Below, one piece after another: positions 52,488-61,854 of a DNA stretch of 64,000 nt. The notes under the pieces were generated by a model. That model saw only the letters and a list, made by a program, of their open reading frames with translations. It was not told the DNA's origin and made no database searches. The stretch is from Arenibacter catalasegens (GTDB lineage: Bacteria; Bacteroidota; Bacteroidia; Flavobacteriales; Flavobacteriaceae), in NCBI RefSeq assembly GCF_002909235.1, contig NZ_PHQQ01000024.1, positions 1 through 64,000 of the forward strand, written 5' to 3'. The translations under genes and the position numbers were made by a program. How positions within the stretch are numbered: the first letter of the stretch is position 1; the number at the start of each line of letters is the position of its first letter.

Positions 52488-54470
52488 TTAATCAAGATCA
52501 TATCTTAGCAACCTCAGTGCATTGATGACTACCAACAAGGTAGACCCTTCATGAATGGCTACAGCCATACCTATATTCGCAAACCCGAAAAGCGTAGCCG
52601 GAATTAAAAATGCCACGACGCCCATACTGATCCATAGGTTTTGCTTAATAATTGCTTTGGATTTTCTGCTTAACCCGATTACAAAGGGAAGGCTTTCTAT
52701 CTTGTCCGACATTAAGGCCACGTCGGCGGTTTCCAAAGCTACATCGCTCCCTGCTGCCCCCATGGCAATACCAACCGTACTGCTAGCCATAGCCGGGGCA
52801 TCATTTACCCCGTCTCCTACCATGGCTATTTTTACGCCATTTTTCTGAAACTCTTGTATGGCCTTTACCTTGTCCTCGGGAAGCAAATTGCCTTTGGCCT
52901 CGGTAAGTCCAATTTGTCTTGCAATGGAGTCGCCCACGTTTTGATGGTCCCCAGTCAGCATAATCATTTGTTTAATCCCAATTTCCTTAAGTCGCTCCAA
53001 GGTTGCAGCGGCACTTTTTCTGGGAACATCCATAACACTCAACAATCCAATAAGCACTTGCTTATAACCCACCAACATAACCGTCTGCCCGTCCTTATGC
53101 CATTGGCTAATTTGGTCTTGGGCTTCAGAAGAAATAGGGATTCCCGCATCCTTCATCAACTGTACATTGCCTATTAAAATATACCCATCGTTATATTCTG
53201 CTTTTACCCCCTTCCCTTGAACGGCCTGCATATTAGTGGACCGCTGCTTGTTTTCAACGCCATACTTCTCCTTAAGGTCTTTTGTAATACTCTTCGCCAA
53301 AGGGTGATTGCTTAAACTCTCTACGTCAGCCACCATATTCAGAAACTCATTTTTATCAAATCCATTTATAGGAAGCACATTTATCAACCTTGGTTTGCCT
53401 TCGGTAAGCGTACCCGTTTTATCAAAGGCTATGGTAGTTAGGCTTCCCAAATCTTCAAGGGCTCGCCCTCCCTTAATAAGTACACCTTTTTTGGCCGCTC
53501 TAGCAATGGCGCTCAAGACTGCACTTGGTGTTGAAATGGCCAAAGCACAAGGACTTGAAGCTACCAATACACTAATGGCCCTATAAAGACTTTCTTTTAC
53601 GGTCTCATCAATTATCAAATGAACGAAACACAAACTAACCACCAAAGTAATAACTGCAGGTACAAACCATTTTTCAAATTTCTTGGTCAATCGTTGTGTG
53701 GGCGATTTTTTGGTTTCTACTTCACTTACCATTTTTACCAACCTGGAAATAGTAGCATCCACATTCAATTTTAAAACTTGAACCTCCAGTATCGCATCCC
53801 CGTTAATAGTTCCTGTAAAGACGACATGGGACTGGTTTATTTCACTAAAATTTGGAAGATTAATGGTATCGGTAATCGCTGTTTTGTCTACGGGAATACT
53901 CTCACCAGTTATAGGTGACTGATCAATACTACTACTCCCTTTTACAATAACCCCATCTGCCGATATTTTGGTATTCGGTTTTACCACTATAATATCGTTC
54001 AACTTCAATTCCTCAACTGGAATTTCCTTAATATCCTGACCATTTTTAAGCCACGCGGACTTAGGGGAAAGCTCTCCCAGGGCCTTAATGGATTTTGTGG
54101 CCTTGTTCATGGCATAATGTTCTAAAGCATGCCCTAAACTAAATAAAAACAACAATAAGGCCCCCTCACCCCAACTGTCTATAAATGCAGCCCCTATTGC
54201 CGCAACGATCATTAAAAAATCAATTTCAAACTCCCCTTTCCGAATCTTGCCAATAGCCTCTAGAAGAGTAAAATATCCTCCAAAGAAATAAGCGGCTATA
54301 TAGCCCACTAATACAGCCCATTCCGGGGCCTGGAATAAGGTGGACAAAATCAACCCTAAAAAAAAGAACACTCCACTTAAAATTGCAAAATAAAGTTCTG
54401 TCTTTTCACCAAAAACTCCACCATGGTCGTGATTATGGTCATGCTTTTTAGAATCTTGATGTGACTTCAT
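52488..54470 (-). CDS. P1B-type metal-transporting ATPase, probable P1B-4 (Co/Zn/Fe-type)
   Basis: A 660-residue metal efflux ATPase from ATG 54470 (the TTG at 54491 overlaps the -7 box and is rejected). It begins with a His-rich tail (KKHDHNHDHGG) instead of CxxC metal domains. Membrane metal site SPCAL (SPC, the P1B-4 signature; also IHEGSTLLVVINALRLL in TM8), TGES actuator loop, DKTGTLTEGK phosphorylation site, SNHPLA and MVGDGVND hinge. It likely exports Co2+, Zn2+ or Fe2+. A Fur-family gene is upstream with 34 bases between. Confidence 0.92.
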   Translation of the reverse strand: MKSHQDSKKHDHNHDHGGVFGEKTELYFAILSGVFFFLGLILSTLFQAPEWAVLVGYIAAYFFGGYFTLLEAIGKIRKGEFEIDFLMIVAAIGAAFIDSWGEGALLLFLFSLGHALEHYAMNKATKSIKALGELSPKSAWLKNGQDIKEIPVEELKLNDIIVVKPNTKISADGVIVKGSSSIDQSPITGESIPVDKTAITDTINLPNFSEINQSHVVFTGTINGDAILEVQVLKLNVDATISRLVKMVSEVETKKSPTQRLTKKFEKWFVPAVITLVVSLCFVHLIIDETVKESLYRAISVLVASSPCALAISTPSAVLSAIARAAKKGVLIKGGRALEDLGSLTTIAFDKTGTLTEGKPRLINVLPINGFDKNEFLNMVADVESLSNHPLAKSITKDLKEKYGVENKQRSTNMQAVQGKGVKAEYNDGYILIGNVQLMKDAGIPISSEAQDQISQWHKDGQTVMLVGYKQVLIGLLSVMDVPRKSAAATLERLKEIGIKQMIMLTGDHQNVGDSIARQIGLTEAKGNLLPEDKVKAIQEFQKNGVKIAMVGDGVNDAPAMASSTVGIAMGAAGSDVALETADVALMSDKIESLPFVIGLSRKSKAIIKQNLWISMGVVAFLIPATLFGFANIGMAVAIHEGSTLLVVINALRLLRYDLD

Positions 54471-54488
54471 AGATAAGTTATTTATAGG

Positions 54489-54525
54489 CAAAATTAACCG
54501 TATTGTACATGCAATGTATGTGCAT
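54489..54525 (-). promoter_or_regulatory. Promoter/operator region between the Fur-family gene and the ATPase gene
   Basis: Contains TAATTTTG (54489-54496), an exact TAnnTTTG -7 box for the ATPase, preceded by inverted repeats TACAT-GCA-ATGTA (54506-54518) and ATGCA-N7-TGCAT (54509-54525) at the -33 region. This could be the binding site of the Fur-family regulator; the sequence does not match the classical Fur box. Confidence 0.4.
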
Positions 54526-54938
54526 TATTGGTTACAGTGCTCACAAATACCCTTTACCAGCATATTCACATCTTCTGGAATAAATTTTTTAGGAAGATTA
54601 ATTTGAGGAATCCTATGCTCAGTTAAGCATGTTGTTTTATTACATTTTGTACAATGAAAGTGTAAATGCAGGTCCGAGTGCCTTGCCATACCCTCATCGT
54701 GATCGCAAAGCGCGTATTTGGGAATTCCTGTCCCATCGTCTATTTGATGAACAATACACTTTTCTTCAAATGTCTTTAAAGTCCTATATAAGGTAGTCCT
54801 ATCGGATTTTTCAAAATTCTCCTCTACAGTGGTAAGACTAACAGCCGACTTCTGTGAGGCCATGAATTGATATACCAAAAGGCGCATAGCTGTAGGTCTA
54901 ACTCCAAATTTCTTAAGTTGTATCTCTATTTCCTCCAT
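54525..54938 (-). CDS. Fur-family metalloregulator
   Basis: A 137-residue regulator: N-terminal winged helix (GVRPTAMRLLVYQFMASQKSAVSLTTVEENFEKSDRTTLYRTLKTFEEKCIVHQID) and C-terminal dimer domain with metal ligands DHDEGMARHSDLHLHFHCTKCNKTTCL and CEHC at the C-terminus, giving two CxxC motifs for a structural zinc. The longer His stretch HSDLHLHFHC is typical of Zur/Fur/PerR sensors; which metal is not determined. It is just upstream of the P1B ATPase gene, probably its regulator. Confidence 0.9.
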   Translation of the reverse strand: MEEIEIQLKKFGVRPTAMRLLVYQFMASQKSAVSLTTVEENFEKSDRTTLYRTLKTFEEKCIVHQIDDGTGIPKYALCDHDEGMARHSDLHLHFHCTKCNKTTCLTEHRIPQINLPKKFIPEDVNMLVKGICEHCNQ

Positions 54939-55194
54939 AATCTCTGTGAGCGTTTGTAAACTATCCTTTTCTAATTGTTCATTGCCAACTAGCTTCTCAT
55001 TAACACCAAGGTATTATTTTCTATGGTATTCTTTTAACACAATCCATAGTAGTTTTATTATTTTTGCTTAATACTCCTAATACCTGGTCATAATACTACT
55101 CGACATACCAATGGCCTTTCTCAATTCTGCAAAAATTATTTCAGTTTGAATAGTTGCCGTTATATTTTGTATTTTTAATCTAAACCAAAAACTC

Positions 55195-56502
55195 ATGATC
55201 AAACCAACTTTTCTCAGACATACTTATCCTCAAATACTATTTTGTTTTCTAATTTTCAATGCTGTCTTAAATGCTCAAACCGAATCCTTTCATTACGGGG
55301 ATGCACTTCCGGACGCACCCGAATTATCCACACGCGGAACCTATAGCGTTGGTGTTCGTACTATGGACTTTGTTAATAAAGGACAAGTGGATGTTTTAAA
55401 TTCGAAAAACGGTGTAGACCCTATTTATAATCGTCCGTTAAAAGTAGAAGTCTGGTATCCGTCCCAATTGCCTAAAGGAACAAAAGAATCTGTTCTATAC
55501 AACGAGGTTATGGGAACAGCGCATGACACCTTAAGACCTTTAATTCCATTTACCTTTAAAGGTAGGGCTACCCGCGATGCCTCTCCTTTGACAACAGATG
55601 GTTCTTTTCCTCTTTTGGTAGTAGCACACGGCTATGTTGGGTCAAGATACCTTATGACCTACCTAACGGAGAATTTGGCTTCCAAAGGCTATGTTGTAGT
55701 GGCTATAGACCATACAGACTCCACCTTTAAAGATGCTTCACCTTTCCCAAGTACCTTAGTGAATCGCGCTAAGGATATTACATTTATTCTAAACCAAATG
55801 GCGAACCTAGGCAAGGCTAAGAATAAAAACTTTTTGTCGGGATTGATAGATTCCGAAAATATTGGCATTATAGGGTATTCCATGGGAGGTTATGGTGTCT
55901 TAAATGTTGCAGGAGCTGGCTATAGCGATGGCCTTATAGGTTTCTTTTCTGGCATGACCGGTGGCAGTAAAGCAATAGTGGACCTAACCATGAGCAATCC
56001 CGCATATCCAAAAGTAGACCCAAGAATAAAAGCGGTTGTGGCCTTTGCGCCTTGGGGAATGGAGCGTGGTATTTGGGATGCAGAAGGCTTAAAAGGTCTA
56101 AAGGTACCCACCTTTTTTGTTGCAGGAAGCAAAGATGATATATCGGGTTACGAAAAAGGAATTAAGGCTATCTATACTGGTGCTGTAAATGCTGACAGAT
56201 ATTTACTTACCTATAAAAATGCCAGGCACAACGTAGCTCCAAATCCACCCCCAAAAGAATCCTTGGAGCCAGGCCACCATATAGATGAATATTATAGATA
56301 TGCAGAACCTAGCTGGGACCAAAGAAAAATCAACAATGTAAATCAACATTTCCTGACTGCCTTTTTAGGTATTCACTTAAAACAAAAGGATTATTCGAAA
56401 TTTTTGGAGCTACAGGAAAATTCCAATGAAAAGGATTGGACCGGATTTAAGCCGCGATCTTCAACAGGTATGGAGCTCTTACATGCCAATCCAACGCCCT
56501 AA
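55195..56502 (+). CDS. Secreted alpha/beta-hydrolase, platelet-activating-factor acetylhydrolase-like
   Basis: A 435-residue secreted hydrolase with signal peptide (to NAVLNAQ). Catalytic Ser elbow in GIIGYSMGGYG, Asp in FVAGSKDDISG, His in KNARHNVAP. HGYVGSRYLMTYLTENLASKGYVVVAIDHTDST is the dienelactone/PAF-AH-type core. Also resembles bacterial PET/lipase-like hydrolases. Substrate unknown; ester or short-chain lipid likely. Not in an evident operon: the next gene, DoxX-like, starts 74 bases later and could be co-transcribed. Confidence 0.88.
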   Translation: MIKPTFLRHTYPQILFCFLIFNAVLNAQTESFHYGDALPDAPELSTRGTYSVGVRTMDFVNKGQVDVLNSKNGVDPIYNRPLKVEVWYPSQLPKGTKESVLYNEVMGTAHDTLRPLIPFTFKGRATRDASPLTTDGSFPLLVVAHGYVGSRYLMTYLTENLASKGYVVVAIDHTDSTFKDASPFPSTLVNRAKDITFILNQMANLGKAKNKNFLSGLIDSENIGIIGYSMGGYGVLNVAGAGYSDGLIGFFSGMTGGSKAIVDLTMSNPAYPKVDPRIKAVVAFAPWGMERGIWDAEGLKGLKVPTFFVAGSKDDISGYEKGIKAIYTGAVNADRYLLTYKNARHNVAPNPPPKESLEPGHHIDEYYRYAEPSWDQRKINNVNQHFLTAFLGIHLKQKDYSKFLELQENSNEKDWTGFKPRSSTGMELLHANPTP

Positions 56503-56576
56503 AACATCTAATGGGGGTTTTAAACTCAACCCTATTTTCAATATATTATAATACACATTTTTTTAACAATCAGGCA

Positions 56577-56948
56577 ATGAGGCTATTCTGGAAAATTATT
56601 AAAATATTATTGGCCCTTTTTATGATATATGCAGGGGTGCAACATTTTTTAAAACCCACCTTCTACCTGCCTTTCGTGCCCCCAATTTTACCTTTTAAAT
56701 TGGGGGTTATCTATTTTTCGGGAGTTTTAGAGATGGTTGTGGGAATACTTCTCCTCCTTCCCAAATTTGCTAAATTGGGAGCTACCGGTATTTTATGGCT
56801 CATGCTCCTTTTTCTACCCATACATATTTGGGATGTATTTTCGGACCAACCTGCCATAGGTAGTCCGGAAGCAGCTATGATTCGCTTGCCCATACAATTA
56901 GTCCTTATAGGCCTGGCATGGGGAGTAAGAAAATATGCCACAGAATAG
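56577..56948 (+). CDS. DoxX-like small membrane protein
   Basis: A 123-residue four-helix membrane protein from ATG 56577 (the ORF can start at 56511 but the extra N-terminus is polar and unlike the family). It shows the DoxX/DoxD pattern: LLALFMIYAGVQHFLKPTFYLPFVPPILP, GVLEMVVGILLLLPKFAKLGATGILWLM and LPIQLVLIGLAWGV. DoxX proteins often link to redox or thiol stress. It lies 74 bases after the hydrolase gene. Confidence 0.85.
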   Translation: MRLFWKIIKILLALFMIYAGVQHFLKPTFYLPFVPPILPFKLGVIYFSGVLEMVVGILLLLPKFAKLGATGILWLMLLFLPIHIWDVFSDQPAIGSPEAAMIRLPIQLVLIGLAWGVRKYATE

Positions 56949-57038
56949 CAGTTTACACTGTTGTTATAAATTGTAGTAAACAGAAAGAATAAGAATTATG
57001 GGATTCTAATCCATGCTAAAACAATGTAACTTTGGCAC

Positions 57039-57626
57039 ATGCTGGAACTTGCCCATCTTCATTTTAAGATTTACAAGCCATTCGAAATGCTGAGTCAGTT
57101 GCATTCTAATGACGCCAAAGAGTCTCGCAACAAACGATTCTTAAGTGAACTCCATAATTTTCCCGAAGGTATTATGCCCATTGGCCGTTTGGATGAAAAA
57201 TCGGAGGGATTACTCTTACTGACAACAAATGGAAAACTGAGCGATTTAGTAAACCGTTCAGGTGTAGAAAAGGAATACTATGCACAGTTGGATGGAGAAA
57301 TAACCAATGCGGCCATCGAATTAATACAGAATGGAGTGGAAATAGGATTCCACGGCAAGAAATATATAACAAAAACCACAATCGTATCCAAGTTATCCAT
57401 AATCCCCGACTTGCCCGAACCTGACAAAAAATTGAGAATAGGGAGACATAGGCCAACTTCATGGATAAGCATCACCATTACCGAAGGAAAGTTCCGTCAG
57501 GTCCGTAAAATGACAGCTGCTGTAGGCTTTCCTACGCTAAGATTGATTCGGATACGTATTGGGGACATTAAATTGGCCAATTTAACCCCAGGGGAAGTAA
57601 TCCCCATCCACAACTTATCTATTTAG
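57039..57626 (+). CDS. rluE: RluE-type 23S rRNA pseudouridine synthase
   Basis: A 195-residue pseudouridine synthase without S4 domain. The catalytic motif is GRLDEKSEGLLLLTTNG with the Asp; EKEYYAQLDGEI and ITEGKFRQVRKMTAAVGFPTLRLIRIRIG match the RsuA/RluB/RluE group. RluE-type enzymes modify U2457 in 23S rRNA of E. coli; the symbol denotes the likely subfamily. A stand-alone gene. Confidence 0.9.
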   Translation: MLELAHLHFKIYKPFEMLSQLHSNDAKESRNKRFLSELHNFPEGIMPIGRLDEKSEGLLLLTTNGKLSDLVNRSGVEKEYYAQLDGEITNAAIELIQNGVEIGFHGKKYITKTTIVSKLSIIPDLPEPDKKLRIGRHRPTSWISITITEGKFRQVRKMTAAVGFPTLRLIRIRIGDIKLANLTPGEVIPIHNLSI

Positions 57627-57868
57627 GTTGTCCTACTCAAAATTTATTGTTCTTGTACATGACATACACACAAGACCTTCAAGCCCTCCATATTGGTATA
57701 ACCAATTTGAAAAGGCCTAAATTCCCTAAATAGGGTATAAACTATTTTCACCTCAAAATTGATTTTGATCTGTTACGAAAAGCATCTAATCCAAAAAAGA
57801 ACAACGCATAAATTTACCTTGCCAAGCGCCAGGGAAAGTTTGAGGTCTTTGGCCATTCCGGTATACCA

Positions 57869-58564
57869 TTAGGGTGCAGTTACACTTATCTCAGAAATCG
57901 GGGTAAGAAGTACTTTTCTGAATTCAACTTCCGAACCCTCGGCCTGTAAGGCAATATTTCCACTACTCGCCGTGGCATTATAACCATGGTTTACCAAATC
58001 GCCATTAACCCATACTTTAATTTCATTTTGGAGGCACTCAACGGTCATGGAATTCCATTCGCCCAAAGGTTTTTCAGATCCATCTGTAAGGTTTTTTACC
58101 CTACGCAATTTACCTTCGGTTATTCCCCAATCTTCTTTTGGCCCCCGTCTTTCCACCATATTATCTGTGGTGATATCCTGAACAATACACCAAAAATCCC
58201 CTGCATTCTCATGCATCATCTGAACCTCAATAGATTTGGGAAACATATCATATAACGATCTCGGTGTAGAGGCAAATACCAATACACCACAATTTCCGGG
58301 CTTTCCGGCAAAACGATACTCTACTATCAATCTAAAGTCCTGATAAATGGCGTCTGTTATAAGATGACCTTGTGGCTCTCCCAAGCTCACCAACATACCA
58401 TCCCTCACAATAAAGGGGTTTATAGCAGTGGGATTGTTGTCCATTTCGGGCACATCTACGTGCCAACCCTCCAAATCCTTTCCATTAAAAAGACTTTTTG
58501 AGAATGGGGTAGCACAAGACATTAAGATAAAAAAAGTAGCTATAATAACGATTGTGCTTTTCAT
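57869..58564 (-). CDS. DUF1080 (3-keto-disaccharide hydrolase-like) lipoprotein
   Basis: A 231-residue lipoprotein (FFILMSC lipobox). Jelly-roll DUF1080 features: SLFNGKDLEGWHV, FIVRDGMLVSLGEPQGHLITDAIYQDFRLIVEYRF, NCGVLVFASTPRSLYDMFPKSIEVQMMHENAGDFW and GEWNSMTVECLQNEIKVWVNGDLVNHG. Family members include 3-keto-glycoside hydrolases. Substrate unknown; location periplasmic or surface. Confidence 0.9.
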   Translation of the reverse strand: MKSTIVIIATFFILMSCATPFSKSLFNGKDLEGWHVDVPEMDNNPTAINPFIVRDGMLVSLGEPQGHLITDAIYQDFRLIVEYRFAGKPGNCGVLVFASTPRSLYDMFPKSIEVQMMHENAGDFWCIVQDITTDNMVERRGPKEDWGITEGKLRRVKNLTDGSEKPLGEWNSMTVECLQNEIKVWVNGDLVNHGYNATASSGNIALQAEGSEVEFRKVLLTPISEISVTAP

Positions 58565-58816
58565 CCTATAATTTTATAATTTAATGTAGCCTTTATTGAA
58601 AGTTTCCAATTTCATTCCTTATAAATATATCGATTTCCTTTGATATTGCACTTATTAAATTTTTTTAATGGATCTTTGTAAGGGAGAAAATAGTATCCTG
58701 TTCCAGACCCATTCGAATCTTTCTTTTCAAATATCAATAAATTACAAAATTCCCTTTTCTAGGAATAAGACAGTTTAAATTAAGTAATTTGCAAGCCTTT
58801 TAAAACCCCTTTTAAA

Positions 58817-61105
58817 GTGAAAGTCTGTATTGCGGAAAAACCCAGCGTTGCTAGAGAAATTGCTCAAGTATTAGGAGCTAACATTAAGCATGACGGGTAT
58901 TTTGAAGGAAATGGTTATGCCGTGACTTTTACCTTTGGACATCTCTGCACCTTATTTGAACCTAATGACTATAAGCCTTATTGGAAAAGTTGGGACTTGA
59001 ATAATCTACCGATGCTGCCGGAAAAATTTAAAACAAAGGTGGTAGATAATGCAGGTATCCAAAAACAGTTCAACATAATAAAAGGCCTTTTTGATAAGGC
59101 AGAACTGGTTATCAACTGTGGGGATGCCGGCCAAGAAGGAGAGCTTATACAGCGCTGGGTTATGCATCAGGCCAATTACACTGGAGAAGTAAAGCGTTTG
59201 TGGATTTCTTCCTTGACTACCGAAGCCATAAAAGAAGGATTTACGAAGTTAAAGTCTTCCCATGATTATGATAATCTCTATTATGCGGGCTTTTCACGTG
59301 CCATAGGCGATTGGCTTTTAGGAATGAACGCCACACGGCTCTATACTGTTAAACACGGTGGCTATAAACAGATGTTGTCCGTTGGGCGGGTACAGACCCC
59401 CACCTTGGCCATGGTGGTAAATAGGCACTTGGAAATAGAAAACTTTAAACCCCTACCCTATTGGGAATTGCAAACCCTATACCGGGATACCGTCTTTAAT
59501 TATGAAGAAGGCAGATTTTTAAAAATGGAGGAGGGTGAAGTTTTGGCCAAGGAAGTAAAAGAACACGATTTTGAGATTGTCTCCAATTCCAAAAAGAAAG
59601 GTAAGGAATACGCTCCCAAGTTATTTGATCTAACCGGTTTACAGGTCTATTGCAATACAAAATTTGGATTTACAGCCGATGAAACGCTTAAGATCGTCCA
59701 AAAATTATATGAACAAAAGGTGGTCACCTATCCTAGGGTAGACACTACCTTCTTGCCTAATGATGTATATCCTAAGGTAGCCGGAATACTCCGGAATCTA
59801 AGTGAGTACGAGGCACTGACCGCCGTCTTATTGTCAAAAAAAATCAAGAAATCTACAAAGGTCTTTAATGATAAGAAAGTAACGGACCACCACGCTATTA
59901 TCCCAACAGGCGTTGAAATAAAATTGGCGCCAGCACAACAACAAGTTTACGATATTGTAGCTAGGCGATTTATCGCCGCTTTTTATGATGATTGTGAAGT
60001 TTCCAACACAACAGTGATTGGCAAGGCGGCCAGTATTCCCTTTAAAACTACGGGCAAGGAGATACTCAAGAAAGGTTGGCGTGTTATATTTGAGACTGCC
60101 GATTCCGTGGAAAAAAAATTGTCTGGTATCCTACCGAACTTTGTGAAAGGTGAAAAAGGCCCCCACGAGCCCTCCTTTTTGGAAAAGCAGACCAAGCCTC
60201 CTAAACAATTTACAGAAGCTACCCTGCTAAGGGCTATGGAAACCGCCGGCAAACAAGTTGATGATGAAGAAATGCGGGAACTTATGAAAGAAAACGGCAT
60301 TGGAAGACCATCTACCCGTGCCAATATTATAGAAACCCTATTCAGGCGCAAGTATATTATTAGAAATAAGAAGCAGGTGCTGCCAACCCAAACTGGCATC
60401 CAATTGATCAATACTATTCAAAACGACTTGCTAAAATCTGCGGAATTAACAGGTTTATGGGAAAAGCAATTAAAAGACATTGAAAAGGGAAATTTTAGTG
60501 CTGGATTGTTCATCAACAATATGAAAAAAATGGTAGACGAATTAGTTTACGAAGTTAGAAGTGAAACAAAACGTGCCAATATCTCCCATACCACTGTCAA
60601 CAACGATAAAGAAGCCGAAAAACCCAAAATAAATTCGAGTGGCATTACTGGTGAAACCTGCCCGAAATGTAAAAAAGGGAAACTTTTAAAAGGGAAGTCG
60701 GCCTATGGCTGTAGTGCGTATACTAAAGGCTGTGATTTTTTACTGCCGTTTGTTGTTCATGATAAAAAAATTTCTGAAAAACAATTAATGCGATTACTTC
60801 AAAAAGGCTGTACCGTAAATTTAAAGGGGTTTACTCACGATGGAATCAATGATATAGAAGGTCTCATCCGGTTTAACGAACAGTTCGGGCTAATTTTAGA
60901 GCCCAAGAAAAAACTGAATACCGATACCCCAGCTTGTCCAAAATGTAAAAATGGGATGATTTTAAAAGGTAAAACATCATACGGCTGCAGCAATCACGGC
61001 ACCGGATGTAGTTTCAGGTTTACTTTCGAGGAAGTAAAAGCCAAAGCTGCCGATAAGCCATTGACAAAAGCTCTTGTTCTTTCAATTTTGAATGGTAATC
61101 ACTAA
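58817..61105 (+). CDS. topB: DNA topoisomerase III (type IA)
   Basis: A 762-residue topoisomerase; GTG start at 58817 chosen because the N-terminal MKVCIAEKPSVAREIAQVLGA is exactly the family start. Toprim acid motif NCGDAGQEGELIQRW; GRVQTPTLAMV; active-site Tyr in VVTYPRVDTTFLP. The C-terminus carries two zinc ribbons (CPKCKKGKLLKGKSAYGC..GC and CPKCKNGMILKGKTSYGC..GC). It resolves single-strand interlinks during replication and recombination. Single gene with strong terminator. Confidence 0.95.
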   Translation: MKVCIAEKPSVAREIAQVLGANIKHDGYFEGNGYAVTFTFGHLCTLFEPNDYKPYWKSWDLNNLPMLPEKFKTKVVDNAGIQKQFNIIKGLFDKAELVINCGDAGQEGELIQRWVMHQANYTGEVKRLWISSLTTEAIKEGFTKLKSSHDYDNLYYAGFSRAIGDWLLGMNATRLYTVKHGGYKQMLSVGRVQTPTLAMVVNRHLEIENFKPLPYWELQTLYRDTVFNYEEGRFLKMEEGEVLAKEVKEHDFEIVSNSKKKGKEYAPKLFDLTGLQVYCNTKFGFTADETLKIVQKLYEQKVVTYPRVDTTFLPNDVYPKVAGILRNLSEYEALTAVLLSKKIKKSTKVFNDKKVTDHHAIIPTGVEIKLAPAQQQVYDIVARRFIAAFYDDCEVSNTTVIGKAASIPFKTTGKEILKKGWRVIFETADSVEKKLSGILPNFVKGEKGPHEPSFLEKQTKPPKQFTEATLLRAMETAGKQVDDEEMRELMKENGIGRPSTRANIIETLFRRKYIIRNKKQVLPTQTGIQLINTIQNDLLKSAELTGLWEKQLKDIEKGNFSAGLFINNMKKMVDELVYEVRSETKRANISHTTVNNDKEAEKPKINSSGITGETCPKCKKGKLLKGKSAYGCSAYTKGCDFLLPFVVHDKKISEKQLMRLLQKGCTVNLKGFTHDGINDIEGLIRFNEQFGLILEPKKKLNTDTPACPKCKNGMILKGKTSYGCSNHGTGCSFRFTFEEVKAKAADKPLTKALVLSILNGNH

Positions 61106-61184
61106 CAGGGAAGACTTTAATAACATCCTTTTCTAAGGGCCATACCCGTGGTACATAGTTTGAATCTAATTAGCATATAAAACG

Positions 61185-61213
61185 AAAGACCGTCCATTGT
61201 GGACGGTCTTTTT
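61185..61213 (+). terminator. Terminator of topB
   Basis: AAAGACCGTCC-ATTGT-GGACGGTCTTT with T-run; perfect 11-bp stem. Confidence 0.88.
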
Positions 61214-61267
61214 ATCTCTCAAGGGTTATCCATTACATAGTAGTGAAATTGCCCTACTGTTCTAATT

Positions 61268-61696
61268 TTATAAAATAGCTACTAATTCCAACTCAAAAGT
61301 TAAGTCTTGTCCAGCCAAAACATGATTGGAATCAATAATAATACTTTCTTCCTTAATATCGCTAATACGCAATTGATTCTCCGTTCCGTCCGGATTCTTT
61401 GCAACAAGCATCATGCCTATCTCCGGTTTTATATCCTCAGGGAGTTCCGCTTTCTTTATTTCATGAAACAAATCTTCCCTTACATCGCCGTAAGCATCAT
61501 CTTTGACTACGTTGATGGTTTTCTTTTCATTAATTTCCATATCCACCAATTCCTTCTCGAAACCTGGGATAAGTTGCCCTTGTCCCAAAGTAACTTCAAG
61601 AGGTTCTCTTTCCAAAGAACTATCAAAAATTTCTCCGGTTTTTAATTTTCCAGTGTAATGTACTTTTACTGTGTCGTTAACTTTAGCTTTACTCAT
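61268..61696 (-). CDS. SlyD-like FKBP-type peptidyl-prolyl isomerase
   Basis: A 142-residue FKBP with an inserted flap domain: VNDTVKVHYTGKLKTGEIFDSSLEREPLEVTLGQGQLIPGFEKELVDM, then the flap DAYGDVREDLFHEI..., then NHVLAGQDLTFELELVAIL. The length and order match SlyD, but the His/Cys-rich metal tail is missing. Acts as isomerase and chaperone in the cytoplasm. A TAGGTTTG box (61738-61745) about 40 bases upstream is the likely -7 element. Confidence 0.92.
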   Translation of the reverse strand: MSKAKVNDTVKVHYTGKLKTGEIFDSSLEREPLEVTLGQGQLIPGFEKELVDMEINEKKTINVVKDDAYGDVREDLFHEIKKAELPEDIKPEIGMMLVAKNPDGTENQLRISDIKEESIIIDSNHVLAGQDLTFELELVAIL

Positions 61697-61737
61697 AGAA
61701 TTCAGTTTCTCAGATTTTTAATCTATCTCTTAGAGTG

Positions 61738-61745
61738 CAAACCTA
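61738..61745 (-). promoter_or_regulatory. -7 box TAGGTTTG of the FKBP gene
   Basis: Exact TAnnTTTG match on the minus strand, about 40 bases upstream of the ATG; no clear -33 element. Confidence 0.4.
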
Positions 61746-61854
61746 TGGGATATAGATTTTTTAAAAGAATAGATTGTCTAAAAACCTCCAAAATTCACAA
61801 TATCTTAACACTTTCCCTTGAAAACCACGCGATTTCAACAATAACAGGGGTACT

